From Acanthosepion lycidas (lineage: Eukaryota > Mollusca > Cephalopoda > Sepiida > Sepiidae): a stretch of DNA of 64,000 nt. A program made the position numbers and the translations under genes. The notes under the pieces are model-generated. The model ran no database searches. It was not told the DNA's origin and saw nothing but the letters and a program-made list of their open reading frames with translations. Below are positions 46,918 to 58,618 of the stretch, in pieces (position 1 is the stretch's first letter; the number at the start of each line of letters is the position of its first letter). The stretch covers positions 135,967,127 through 136,031,126 of the forward strand of contig OZ010579.1 in NCBI GenBank assembly GCA_963932145.1, in the 5' to 3' direction.

Positions 46918-49616
46918 CATTTTTGGTAGTGATTTTATTAGCCTATTCGATGCACAATGAGTTGGAGAATCAGATAAACCCCACTTCCGGAAGGCTAGCT
47001 GCAAGAGAAATGCCTTAAATTGCCGTTTGAAGCTTCAACTTTGGGTTCCCAGTTCCCGTTATTTAGGTATCGAAAAAAAAAGTCGATTAAGATTTGTCAT
47101 TTCTGGTAGTGATTTTATTAGCCTATTAGATGCACAATGAGTTGGAGAATCTGATAAACCCCACTTCCGGTAGCCTAGCTGCAAGAGAAATGCCTTAAAT
47201 TGCCGTTTGAAGCTTCAACTTTGGGTTCCCAGTTCCCGTTATTTGGGTATCGAAAAAAAAATTCGATTAAGATTTGTCATTTTTGGTAGTGATTTTATTA
47301 GCCTATTAGATGCACAATGAGTTGGAGAATCAGATAAACCCCACTTCCGGTAGCCTAGCTGCAAGAGAAATGCCTTAAATTGCCGTTTGAAGCTTCAACT
47401 TTGGGTTCCCAGTTCCCGTTATTTGGGTATCCAAAAAAAAAGTCGATTAAGATTTGTCATTTTTGGTAGTGATTTTATTAGCCTATTAGATGCACAATGA
47501 GTTGGAGAATCATATAAACCCCACTTCCGGTAGCCTAGCTGCAAGCGAAATGCCTTAAATTGCCGTTTGAAGCTTCAACTTTGGGTTCCCAGTTCCCGTT
47601 ATTTGGGTATCGAAAAAAAAAGTCGATTAAGATTTGTCATTTTTGGTAGTGATTTTATTAGCCTATTAGATGCACAATGAGTTGGAGAATCAGATAAACC
47701 CCACTTCCGGTAGCCTAGCTGCAAGAGAAATGCCTTAAATTGCCGTTTGAACCTTCAACTTTGGGTTCCCAGTTCCCGTTATTTGAGTATCGGAAAAAAA
47801 AGTCGATTAAGATTTGTCATTTTTGGTAGTGATTTTATTAGCCTTTTAGATGCACAATGAGTTGGAGAATCAGATAAACCCCACTTCCGGAAGGCTAGCT
47901 GCAAGAGAAATGCCTTAAATTGCCGTTTGAAGCTTCAACTTTGGGTTCCCAGTTCCCGTTATTTGGGTATCGAAAAAAAAAGTCGATTAAGATTTGTCAT
48001 TTTTGGTAGTGATTTTATTAGCCTATTAGATGCACAATGAGTTGGAGAATCTGATAAACCCCACTTCCGGTAGCCTAGCTGCAAGAGAAATGCCTTAAAT
48101 TGCCGTTTGAAGCTTCAACTTTGGGTTCCCAGTTCCCGTTATTTGGGTATCGAAAAAAAAAGTCGATTAAGATTTGTCATTTTTGGTAGTGATTTTATTA
48201 GCCTATTCGATGCACAATGAGTTGGAGAATCAGATAAACCCCACTTCCGGAAGGCTAGCTGCAAGAGAAATGCCTTAAATTGCCGTTTGAAGCTTCAACT
48301 TTGGGTTCCCAGTTCCCGTTATTTGAGTATCGGAAAAAAAAGTCGATTAAGATTTGTCATTTTTGGTAGTGATTTTATTAGCCTTTTAGATGCACAATGA
48401 TTTGGAGAAAAGATAAACCCCACTTCCGGTAGCCTAGCTGCAAGAGAAATGCCTTAAATTGCCGTTTGAAGCTTCAACTTTGGGTTCCCAGTTCCCGTTA
48501 TTTGGGTATCGAAAAAAAAATTCGATTAAGATTTGTCATTTTTGGTAGTGATTTTATTAGCCTATTAGATGCACAATGAGTTGGAGAATCTGATAAACCC
48601 CACTTCCGGTAGCCTAGCTGCAAGAGAAATGCCTTAAATTGCCGTTTGAAGCTTCAACTTTGGGTTCCCAGTTCCCGTTATTTGAGTATCGGAAAAAAAA
48701 GTCGATTAAGATTTGTCATTTTTGGTAGTGATTTTATTAGCCTTTTAGATGCACAATGAGTTGGAGAATCAGATAAACCCCACTTCCGGTAGCCTAGCTG
48801 CAAGAGAAATGCCTTAAATTGCCGTTTGAAGCTTCAACTTTGGGTTCCCAGTTCCCGTTATTTGGGTATCGAAAAAAAAAGTCGATTAAGATTTGTCATT
48901 TTTGGTAGTGATTTTATTAGCCTATTAGATGCACAATGAGTTGGAGAATCTGATAAACCCCACTTCCGGTAGCCTAGCTGCAAGAGAAATGCCTTAAATT
49001 GCCGTTTGAAGCTTCAACTTTGGGTTCACAGTTCCCGTTATTTGGGTATCGAAAAAAAAAGTCGATTAAGATTTGTCATTTTTGGTAGTGATTTTATTAG
49101 CCTATTCGATGCACAATGAGTTGGAGAATCAGATAAACCCCACTTCCGGAAGGCTAGCTGCAAGAGAAATGCCTTAAATTGCCGTTTGAAGCTTCAACTT
49201 TGGGTTCCCAGTTCCCGTTATTTGAGTATCGGAAAAAAAAGTCGATTAAGATTTGTCATTTTTGGTAGTGATTTTATTAGCCTTTTAGATGCACAATGAT
49301 TTGGAGAATCAGATAAACCCCACTTCCGGTAGCCTAGCTGCAAGAGAAATGCCTTAAATTGCCGTTTGAAGCTTCAACTTTGGGTTCCCAGTTCCCGTTA
49401 TTTGGGTATCGAAAAAAAAATTCGATTAAGATTAGTCATTTTTGGTAGTGATTTTATTAGCCTATTAGATGCACAATGAGTTGGAGAATCTGATAAACCC
49501 CACTTCCGGTAGCCTAGCTGCAAGAGAAATGCCTTAAATTGCCGTTTGAAGCTTCAACTTTGGGTTCCCAGTTCCCGTTATTTGGGTATCGAAAATAAAA
49601 TACGATTAAGATTTGT
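46918..49616 (+). repeat. Block 7 full HOR unit 1 (15 monomers, 2699 bp)
   Basis: Complete 15-mer in the order given for the block. It is one base short because the monomer 48358-48536 is 179 bp, with ggagaaaaga in place of ggagaatcaga. The F monomer at 47818 also carries ggaaggc, normally a Z mark, which suggests a short conversion tract. Confidence 0.88.
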
Positions 49617-52600
49617 CATTTTTGGTAGTGATTTTATTAGCCTATTCGATGCACAATGAGTTGGAGAATCAGATAAACCCCACTTCCGGAAGGCTAGCTG
49701 CAAGAGAAATGCCTTAAATTGCCGTTTGAAGCTTCAACTTTGGGTTCCCAGTTCCCGTTATTTAGGTATCGAAAAAAAAAGTCGATTAAGATTTGTCATT
49801 TCTGGTAGTGATTTTATTAGCCTATTAGATGCACAATGAGTTGGAGAATCTGATAAACCCCACTTCCGGTAGCCTAGCTGCAAGAGAAATGCCTTAAATT
49901 GCCGTTTGAAGCTTCAACTTTGGGTTCCCAGTTCCCGTTATTTGGGTATCGAAAAAAAAATTCGATTAAGATTTGTCATTTTTGGTAGTGATTTTATTAG
50001 CCTATTAGATGCACAATGAGTTGGAGAATCAGATAAACCCCACTTCCGGTAGCCTAGCTGCAAGAGAAATGCCTTAAATTGCCGTTTGAAGCTTCAACTT
50101 TGGGTTCCCAGTTCCCGTTATTTGGGTATCCAAAAAAAAAGTCGATTAAGATTTGTCATTTTTGGTAGTGATTTTATTAGCCTATTAGATGCACAATGAG
50201 TTGGAGAATCATATAAACCCCACTTCCGGTAGCCTAGCTGCAAGCGAAATGCCTTAAATTGCCGTTTGAAGCTTCAACTTTGGGTTCCCAGTTCCCGTTA
50301 TTTGGGTATCGAAAAAAAAAGTCGATTAAGATTTGTCATTTTTGGTAGTGATTTTATTAGCCTATTAGATGCACAATGAGTTGGAGAATCAGATAAACCC
50401 CACTTCCGGTAGCCTAGCTGCAAGAGAAATGCCTTAAATTGCCGTTTGAACCTTCAACTTTGGGTTCCCAGTTCCCGTTATTTGAGTATCGGAAAAAAAA
50501 GTCGATTAAGATTTGTCATTTTTGGTAGTGATTTTATTAGCCTTTTAGATGCACAATGAGTTGGAGAATCAGATAAACCCCACTTCCGGTAGCCTAGCTG
50601 CAAGAGAAATGCCTTAAATTGCCGTTTGAAGCTTCAACTTTGGGTTCCCAGTTCCCGTTATTTGGGTATCGAAAAAAAAAGTCGATTAAGATTTGTCATT
50701 TTTGGTAGTGATTTTATTAGCCTATTAGATGCACAATGAGTTGGAGAATCTGATAAACCCCACTTCCGGTAGCCTAGCTGCAAGAGAAATGCCTTAAATT
50801 GCCGTTTGAAGCTTCAACTTTGGGTTCCCAGTTCCCGTTATTTGGGTATCGAAAAAAAAAGTCGATTAAGATTTGTCATTTCTGGTAGTGATTTTATTAG
50901 CCTATTAGATGCACAATGAGTTGGAGAATCTGATAAACCCCACTTCCGGTAGCCTAGCTGCAAGAGAAATGCCTTAAATTGCCGTTTGAAGCTTCAACTT
51001 TGGGTTCCCAGTTCCCGTTATTTGGGTATCGAAAAAAAAATTCGATTAAGATTTGTCATTTTTGGTAGTGATTTTATTAGCCTATTAGATGCACAATGAG
51101 TTGGAGAATCAGATAAACCCCACTTCCGGTAGCCTAGCTGCAAGAGAAATGCCTTAAATTGCCGTTTGAAGCTTCAACTTTGGGTTCCCAGTTCCCGTTA
51201 TTTGGGTATCCAAAAAAAAAGTCGATTAAGATTTGTCATTTTTGGTAGTGATTTTATTAGCCTATTAGATGCACAATGAGTTGGAGAATCATATAAACCC
51301 CACTTCCGGTAGCCTAGCTGCAAGCGAAATGCCTTAAATTGCCGTTTGAAGCTTCAACTTTGGGTTCCCAGTTCCCGTTATTTGGGTATCGAAAAAAAAA
51401 GTCGATTAAGATTTGTCATTTTTGGTAGTGATTTTATTAGCCTATTAGATGCACAATGAGTTGGAGAATCAGATAAACCCCACTTCCGGTAGCCTAGCTG
51501 CAAGAGAAATGCCTTAAATTGCCGTTTGAACCTTCAACTTTGGGTTCCCAGTTCCCGTTATTTGAGTATCGGAAAAAAAAGTCGATTAAGATTTGTCATT
51601 TTTGGTAGTGATTTTATTAGCCTTTTAGATGCACAATGAGTTGGAGAATCAGATAAACCCCACTTCCGGTAGCCTAGCTGCAAGAGAAATGCCTTAAATT
51701 GCCGTTTGAAGCTTCAACTTTGGGTTCCCAGTTCCCGTTATTTGGGTATCGAAAAAAAAAGTCGATTAAGATTTGTCATTTTTGGTAGTGATTTTATTAG
51801 CCTATTAGATGCACAATGAGTTGGAGAATCTGATAAACCCCACTTCCGGTAGCCTAGCTGCAAGAGAAATGCCTTAAATTGCCGTTTGAAGCTTCAACTT
51901 TGGGTTCCCAGTTCCCGTTATTTGGGTATCGAAAAAAAAAGTCGATTAAGATTTGTCATTTTTGGTAGTGATTTTATTAGCCTATTCGATGCACAATGAG
52001 TTGGAGAATCAGATAAACCCCACTTCCGGAAGGCTAGCTGCAAGAGAAATGCCTTAAATTGCCGTTTGAAGCTTCAACTTTGGGTTCCCAGTTCCCGTTA
52101 TTTGAGTATCGGAAAAAAAAGTCGATTAAGATTTGTCATTTTTGGTAGTGATTTTATTAGCCTTTTAGATGCACAATGATTTGGAGTATCAGATAAACCC
52201 CACTTCCGGTAGCCTAGCTGCAAGAGAAATGCCTTAAATTGCCGTTTGAAGCTTCAACTTTGGGTTCCCAGTTCCCGTTATTTGGGTATCGAAAAAAAAA
52301 TTCGATTAAGATTTGTCATTTTTGGTAGTGATTTTATTAGCCTATTAGATGCACAATGAGTTGGAGAATCTGATAAACCCCACTTCCGGTAGCCTAGCTG
52401 CAAGAGAAATGCCTTAAATTGCCGTTTGAAGCTTCAACTTTGGGTTCCCAGTTCCCGTTATTTGAGTATCGGAAAAAAAAGTCGATTAAGATTTGTCATT
52501 TTTGGTAGTGATTTTATTAGCCTTTTAGATGCACAATGAGTTGGAGAATCAGATAAACCCCACTTCCGGTAGCCTAGCTGCAAGAGAAATGCCTTAAATT

Positions 52601-53216
52601 GCCGTTTGAAGCTTCAACTTTGGGTTCACAGTTCCCGTTATTTGGGTATCGAAAAAAAAAGTCGATTAAGATTTGTCATTTTTGGTAGTGATTTTATTAG
52701 CCTATTCGATGCACAATGAGTTGGAGAATCAGATAAACCCCACTTCCGGAAGGCTAGCTGCAAGAGAAATGCCTTAAATTGCCGTTTGAAGCTTCAACTT
52801 TGGGTTCCCAGTTCCCGTTATTTGAGTATCGGAAAAAAAAGTCGATTAAGATTTGTCATTTTTGGTAGTGATTTTATTAGCCTTTTAGATGCACAATGAT
52901 TTGGAGAATCAGATAAACCCCACTTCCGGTAGCCTAGCTGCAAGAGAAATGCCTTAAATTGCCGTTTGAAGCTTCAACTTTGGGTTCCCAGTTCCCGTTA
53001 TTTGGGTATCGAAAAAAAAATTCGATTAAGATTAGTCATTTTTGGTAGTGATTTTATTAGCCTATTAGATGCACAATGAGTTGGAGAATCTGATAAACCC
53101 CACTTCCGGTAGCCTAGCTGCAAGAGAAATGCCTTAAATTGCCGTTTGAAGCTTCAACTTTGGGTTCCCAGTTCCCGTTATTTGGGTATCGAAAATAAAA
53201 TACGATTAAGATTTGT
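49617..53216 (+). repeat. Block 7 full HOR unit 2 (20 monomers, 3600 bp)
   Basis: The 15-mer with the six-monomer string Y, W, V, gaacctt-S, F, ctg doubled (49797-50876 and 50877-51956). One monomer is also removed by fusion of F with the ttcacag monomer (52497-52676). 15 + 6 - 1 gives the observed 20 monomers and 3600 bp. Confidence 0.9.
52497..52676 (+). repeat. Hybrid monomer F / ttcacag
   Basis: The 5' part has the F mark cctttta and cag, the 3' part the ttcacag mark. In the unit at 53217-55916 these marks sit on two adjacent monomers (55017 and 55197). This copy is the product of an in-register deletion of one 180-bp length. Confidence 0.88.
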
Positions 53217-55916
53217 CATTTTTGGTAGTGATTTTATTAGCCTATTCGATGCACAATGAGTTGGAGAATCAGATAAACCCCACTTCCGGAAGGCTAGCTG
53301 CAAGAGAAATGCCTTAAATTGCCGTTTGAAGCTTCAACTTTGGGTTCCCAGTTCCCGTTATTTAGGTATCGAAAAAAAAAGTCGATTAAGATTTGTCATT
53401 TCTGGTAGTGATTTTATTAGCCTATTAGATGCACAATGAGTTGGAGAATCTGATAAACCCCACTTCCGGTAGCCTAGCTGCAAGAGAAATGCCTTAAATT
53501 GCCGTTTGAAGCTTCAACTTTGGGTTCCCAGTTCCCGTTATTTGGGTATCGAAAAAAAAATTCGATTAAGATTTGTCATTTTTGGTAGTGATTTTATTAG
53601 CCTATTAGATGCACAATGAGTTGGAGAATCAGATAAACCCCACTTCCGGTAGCCTAGCTGCAAGAGAAATGCCTTAAATTGCCGTTTGAAGCTTCAACTT
53701 TGGGTTCCCAGTTCCCGTTATTTGGGTATCCAAAAAAAAAGTCGATTAAGATTTGTCATTTTTGGTAGTGATTTTATTAGCCTATTAGATGCACAATGAG
53801 TTGGAGAATCATATAAACCCCACTTCCGGTAGCCTAGCTGCAAGCGAAATGCCTTAAATTGCCGTTTGAAGCTTCAACTTTGGGTTCCCAGTTCCCGTTA
53901 TTTGGGTATCGAAAAAAAAAGTCGATTAAGATTTGTCATTTTTGGTAGTGATTTTATTAGCCTATTAGATGCACAATGAGTTGGAGAATCAGATAAACCC
54001 CACTTCCGGTAGCCTAGCTGCAAGAGAAATGCCTTAAATTGCCGTTTGAACCTTCAACTTTGGGATCCCAGTTCCCGTTATTTGAGTATCGGAAAAAAAA
54101 GTCGATTAAGATTTGTCATTTTTGGTAGTGATTTTATTAGCCTTTTAGATGCACAATGAGTTGGAGAATCAGATAAACCCCACTTCCGGTAGCCTAGCTG
54201 CAAGAGAAATGCCTTAAATTGCCGTTTGAAGCTTCAACTTTGGGTTCCCAGTTCCCGTTATTTGGGTATCGAAAAAAAAAGTCGATTAAGATTTGTCATT
54301 TTTGGTAGTGATTTTATTAGCCTATTAGATGCACAATGAGTTGGAGAATCTGATAAACCCCACTTCCGGTAGCCTAGCTGCAAGAGAAATGCCTTAAATT
54401 GCCGTTTGAAGCTTCAACTTTGGGTTCCCAGTTCCCGTTATTTGGGTATCGAAAAAAAAAGTCGATTAAGATTTGTCATTTTTGGTAGTGATTTTATTAG
54501 CCTATTCGATGCACAATGAGTTGGAGAATCAGATAAACCCCACTTCCGGAAGGCTAGCTGCAAGAGAAATGCCTTAAATTGCCGTTTGAAGCTTCAACTT
54601 TGGGTTCCCAGTTCCCGTTATTTGAGTATCGGAAAAAAAAGTCGATTAAGATTTGTCATTTTTGGTAGTGATTTTATTAGCCTTTTAGATGCACAATGAT
54701 TTGGAGAATCAGATAAACCCCACTTCCGGTAGCCTAGCTGCAAGAGAAATGCCTTAAATTGCCGTTTGAAGCTTCAACTTTGGGTTCCCAGTTCCCGTTA
54801 TTTGGGTATCGAAAAAAAAATTCGATTAAGATTTGTCATTTTTGGTAGTGATTTTATTAGCCTATTAGATGCACAATGAGTTGGAGAATCTGATAAACCC
54901 CACTTCCGGTAGCCTAGCTGCAAGAGAAATGCCTTAAATTGCCGTTTGAAGCTTCAACTTTGGGTTCCCAGTTCCCGTTATTTGAGTATCGGAAAAAAAA
55001 GTCGATTAAGATTTGTCATTTTTGGTAGTGATTTTATTAGCCTTTTAGATGCACAATGAGTTGGAGAATCAGATAAACCCCACTTCCGGTAGCCTAGCTG
55101 CAAGAGAAATGCCTTAAATTGCCGTTTGAAGCTTCAACTTTGGGTTCCCAGTTCCCGTTATTTGGGTATCGAAAAAAAAAGTCGATTAAAATTTGTCATT
55201 TTTGGTAGTGATTTTATTAGCCTATTAGATGCACAATGAGTTGGAGAATCTGATAAACCCCACTTCCGGTAGCCTAGCTGCAAGAGAAATGCCTTAAATT
55301 GCCGTTTGAAGCTTCAACTTTGGGTTCACAGTTCCCGTTATTTGGGTATCGAAAAAAAAAGTCGATTAAGATTTGTCATTTTTGGTAGTGATTTTATTAG
55401 CCTATTCGATGCACAATGAGTTGGAGAATCAGATAAACCCCACTTCCGGAAGGCTAGCTGCAAGAGAAATGCCTTAAATTGCCGTTTGAAGCTTCAACTT
55501 TGGGTTCCCAGTTCCCGTTATTTGAGTATCGGAAAAAAAAGTCGATTAAGATTTGTCATTTTTGGTAGTGATTTTATTAGCCTTTTAGATGCACAATGAT
55601 TTGGAGAATCAGATAAACCCCACTTCCGGTAGCCTAGCTGCAAGAGAAATGCCTTAAATTGCCGTTTGAAGCTTCAACTTTGGGTTCCCAGTTCCCGTTA
55701 TTTGGGTATCGAAAAAAAAATTCGATTAAGATTTGTCATTTTTGGTAGTGATTTTATTAGCCTATTAGATGCACAATGAGTTGGAGAATCTGATAAACCC
55801 CACTTCCGGTAGCCTAGCTGCAAGAGAAATGCCTTAAATTGCCGTTTGAAGCTTCAACTTTGGGTTCCCAGTTCCCGTTATTTGGGTATCGAAAAAAAAA
55901 TACGATTAAGATTTGT
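53217..55916 (+). repeat. Block 7 full HOR unit 3 (15 monomers, 2700 bp)
   Basis: The cleanest 15-mer, exactly 2700 bp from Z to Z. Private changes are ggatccc near 54064 and gattaaaat near 55190. Its last monomer ends aaaaaaaaatacg rather than aaaataaaatacg. Confidence 0.9.
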
Positions 55917-57356
55917 CATTTTTGGTAGTGATTTTATTAGCCTATTCGATGCACAATGAGTTGGAGAATCAGATAAACCCCACTTCCGGAAGGCTAGCTG
56001 CAAGAGAAATGCCTTAAATTGCCGTTTGAAGCTTCAACTTTGGGTTCCCAGTTCCCGTTATTTAGGTATCGAAAAAAAAAGTCGATTAAGATTTGTCATT
56101 TCTGGTAGTGATTTTATTAGCCTATTAGATGCACAATGAGTTGGAGAATCTGATAAACCCCACTTCCGGTAGCCTAGCTGCAAGAGAAATGCCTTAAATT
56201 GCCGTTTGAAGCTTCAACTTTGGGTTCCCAGTTCCCGTTATTTGGGTATCGAAAAAAAAATTCGATTAAGATTTGTCATTTTTGGTAGTGATTTTATTAG
56301 CCTATTCGATGCACAATGAGTTGGAGAATCAGATAAACCCCACTTCCGGTAGCCTAGCTGCAAGTGAAATGCCTTAAATTGCCGTTTGAAGCTTCAACTT
56401 TGGGTTCCCAGTTCCCGTTATTTGGGTATCGAAAAAAAAAGTCGATTAAGATTTGTCATTTTTGGTAGTGATTTTATTAGCCTATTAGATGCACAATGAG
56501 TTGGAGAATCAGATAAACCTCACTTCCGGTAGCCTAGCTCCAAGAGAAATGCCTTAAATTGGCGTTTGAAGCTTCAACTTTGGGTTCCCAGTTCCCGTTA
56601 TTTGGGTATCGAAAAAAAAAGTCGATTAAGATTTGTCATTTTTGGTAGTGATTTTATTAGCCTTTTAGATGCACAATGAGTTGGAGAATCAGATAAACCC
56701 CACTTCCGGTAGGCTAGCTGCAAGAGAAATGCCTTAAATTGCCGTTTGAAGCTTCAACTTTGGGTTCCCAGTTCCCGTTATTTAGGTATCGAAAAAAAAA
56801 GTCGATTAAGATTTGTCATTTCTGGTAGTGATTTTATTAGCCTATTAGATGCACAATGAGTTGGAGAATCTGATAAACCCCACTTCCGGTAGCCTAGCTG
56901 CAAGAGAAATGCCTTAAATTGCCGTTTGAAGCTTCAACTTTGGGTTCCCAGTTCCCGTTATTTGGGTATCGAAAAAAAAATTCGATTAAGATTTGTCATT
57001 TTTGGTAGTGATTTTATTAGCCTATTCGATGCACAATGAGTTGGAGAATCAGATAAACCCCACTTCCGGTAGCCTAGCTGCAAGAGAAATGCCTTAAATT
57101 GCCGTTTGAAGCTTCAACTTTGGGTTCCCAGTTCCCGTTATTTGGGTATCCAAAAAAAAAGTCGATTAAGATTTGTCATTTTTGGTAGTGATTTTATTAG
57201 CCTATTAGATGCACAATGAGTTGGAGAATCAGATAAACCCCACTTCCGGTAGCCTAGCTGCAAGCGAAATGCCTTAAATTGCCGTTTGAAGCTTCAACTT
57301 TGGGTTCCCAGTTCCCGTTATTTGGGTATCGAAAAAAAAAGTCGATTAAGATTTGT
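55917..57356 (+). repeat. Block 7 tail (8 monomers)
   Basis: Z/ttaggtatc, Y, cgatgc/gtgaaat, cctcac/gctccaag/ggcgttt, F with taggct and ttaggtatc, Y, W, V. The 15-mer is abandoned. The cctcac/ctccaag monomer and its neighbour resemble 23948-24307, 32 kb away. Confidence 0.8.
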
Positions 57357-57897
57357 CATTTTTGGTAGTGATTTTATTAGCCTATTAGATGCACAATGAG
57401 TTGGAGAATCAGATAAACCCCACTTCCGGTAGCCTAGCTGCAAGAGAAATGCCTTAAATTGCCGTTTGAAGCTTCAACTTTGGGTTCCCAGTTCCCGTTA
57501 TTTGGGTATCGAAAAAAAAAGTCGATTAAGATTTGTCATATTTGGTAGTAATTTTATTAGCCTATTAGATGAACAATGAGTTGGAGAATCAGATAAACCC
57601 CACTTCCGGTAGCCTAGCTGCAAGGGAAATGCCTTAAATTGCTGTTTGAAGCTTCAACTTTGGGTTCCCAGTTCCCGTTATTTGGGTATCGAAAAAAAAA
57701 GTCGATTAAGATTTGTCATTTGTTGGTAGTGATTTTATTAGCCTATTAGATGCACAATGAGTTGGAGAATCAGATAAACCCCACTTCCGGTAGCCTAGCT
57801 GCAAGAGAAATGCCTTAAATTGCCGCTTGAAGCTTCAACTTTGGGTTCCCAGTTCCCGTTATTTGGGTATCGAAAAAAAAAGTCGATTAAGATTTGT

Positions 57898-58079
57898 CAT
57901 TTTTGGTAGTGATTTTATTAGCCTATTAGATGCACAATGAGTTGGAGAATCAGATAAACCCCACTTCCGGTAGCCTAGCTGCAAGAGAAATGCCTTAAAT
58001 TGCCGTTTGAAGCTTCAACTTTGGGTTCCCAGTTCCCGTTATTTGGGTATCGAAAAAAAAAAATTCGATTAAGATTTGT
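57898..58079 (+). repeat. 182-bp monomer with an A11 tract
   Basis: The A run before ttcg is 11 instead of 9, the longest seen here. It shifts the reading frame in the same sense as a one-base loss, so a 63-codon TTG-started frame opens on the minus strand (57975-58166). Confidence 0.85.
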
Positions 58080-58618
58080 CATTTTTGGTAATGATTTTAT
58101 TAGCCTATTAGATGCACAATGAGTTGGAGAATCTGATAAACCCCACTTCCGGTAGCCTAGCTGCAAGAGAAATGCCTTAAATTGCCGTTTGAAGCTTCAA
58201 CTTTGGGTTCCCAGTTCCCGTTATTTGGGTATCGAAAAAAAAAGTCGATTAAGATTTGTCATTTTTGGTAGTGATTTTATTAGCCTATTAGATGCACAAT
58301 GAGTTGGAGAATCAGATAAACCCCACTTCCGGTAGCCTAGCTGCAAGAGAAATGCCTTAAATTGCCGTTTGAAGCTTCAACTTTGGGTTCCCAGTTCCCG
58401 TTATTTGGGTATCGAAAAAAAAAGTCGATTAAGATTTGTCATATTTGGTAGTGATTTTATTAGCCTATTAGATGAACAATGAGTTGGAGAATCAGATAAA
58501 CCCCACTTCCGGTAGCCTAGCTGCAAGGGAAATGCCTTAAATTGCTGCTTGAAGCTTCAACTTTGGGTTCCCAGTTCCCGTTATTTGGGTATCGAAAAAA
58601 AAGTCGATTATGATTTGT

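Larger units (their letters stand above)
44038..57356 (+). repeat. Block 7: 15-monomer HOR (2700 bp)
   Basis: Defined by Z monomers (cgatgc at 5', ggaaggctagc in the middle), Y (tctggtag, ctg, aattcg, after a ttaggtatc monomer), W (a ccaaaa run), V (gcgaaat, often with catataaa), S and F. The fullest order is Z, Y, W, V, gaacctt-S, F, ctg, Z-S, F/gatttgg, ctg-S, F, ctg/ttcacag, Z-S, F/gatttgg/attagtc, ctg/tacgatt. All internal unit lengths but one are exact multiples of 180. Confidence 0.9.
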
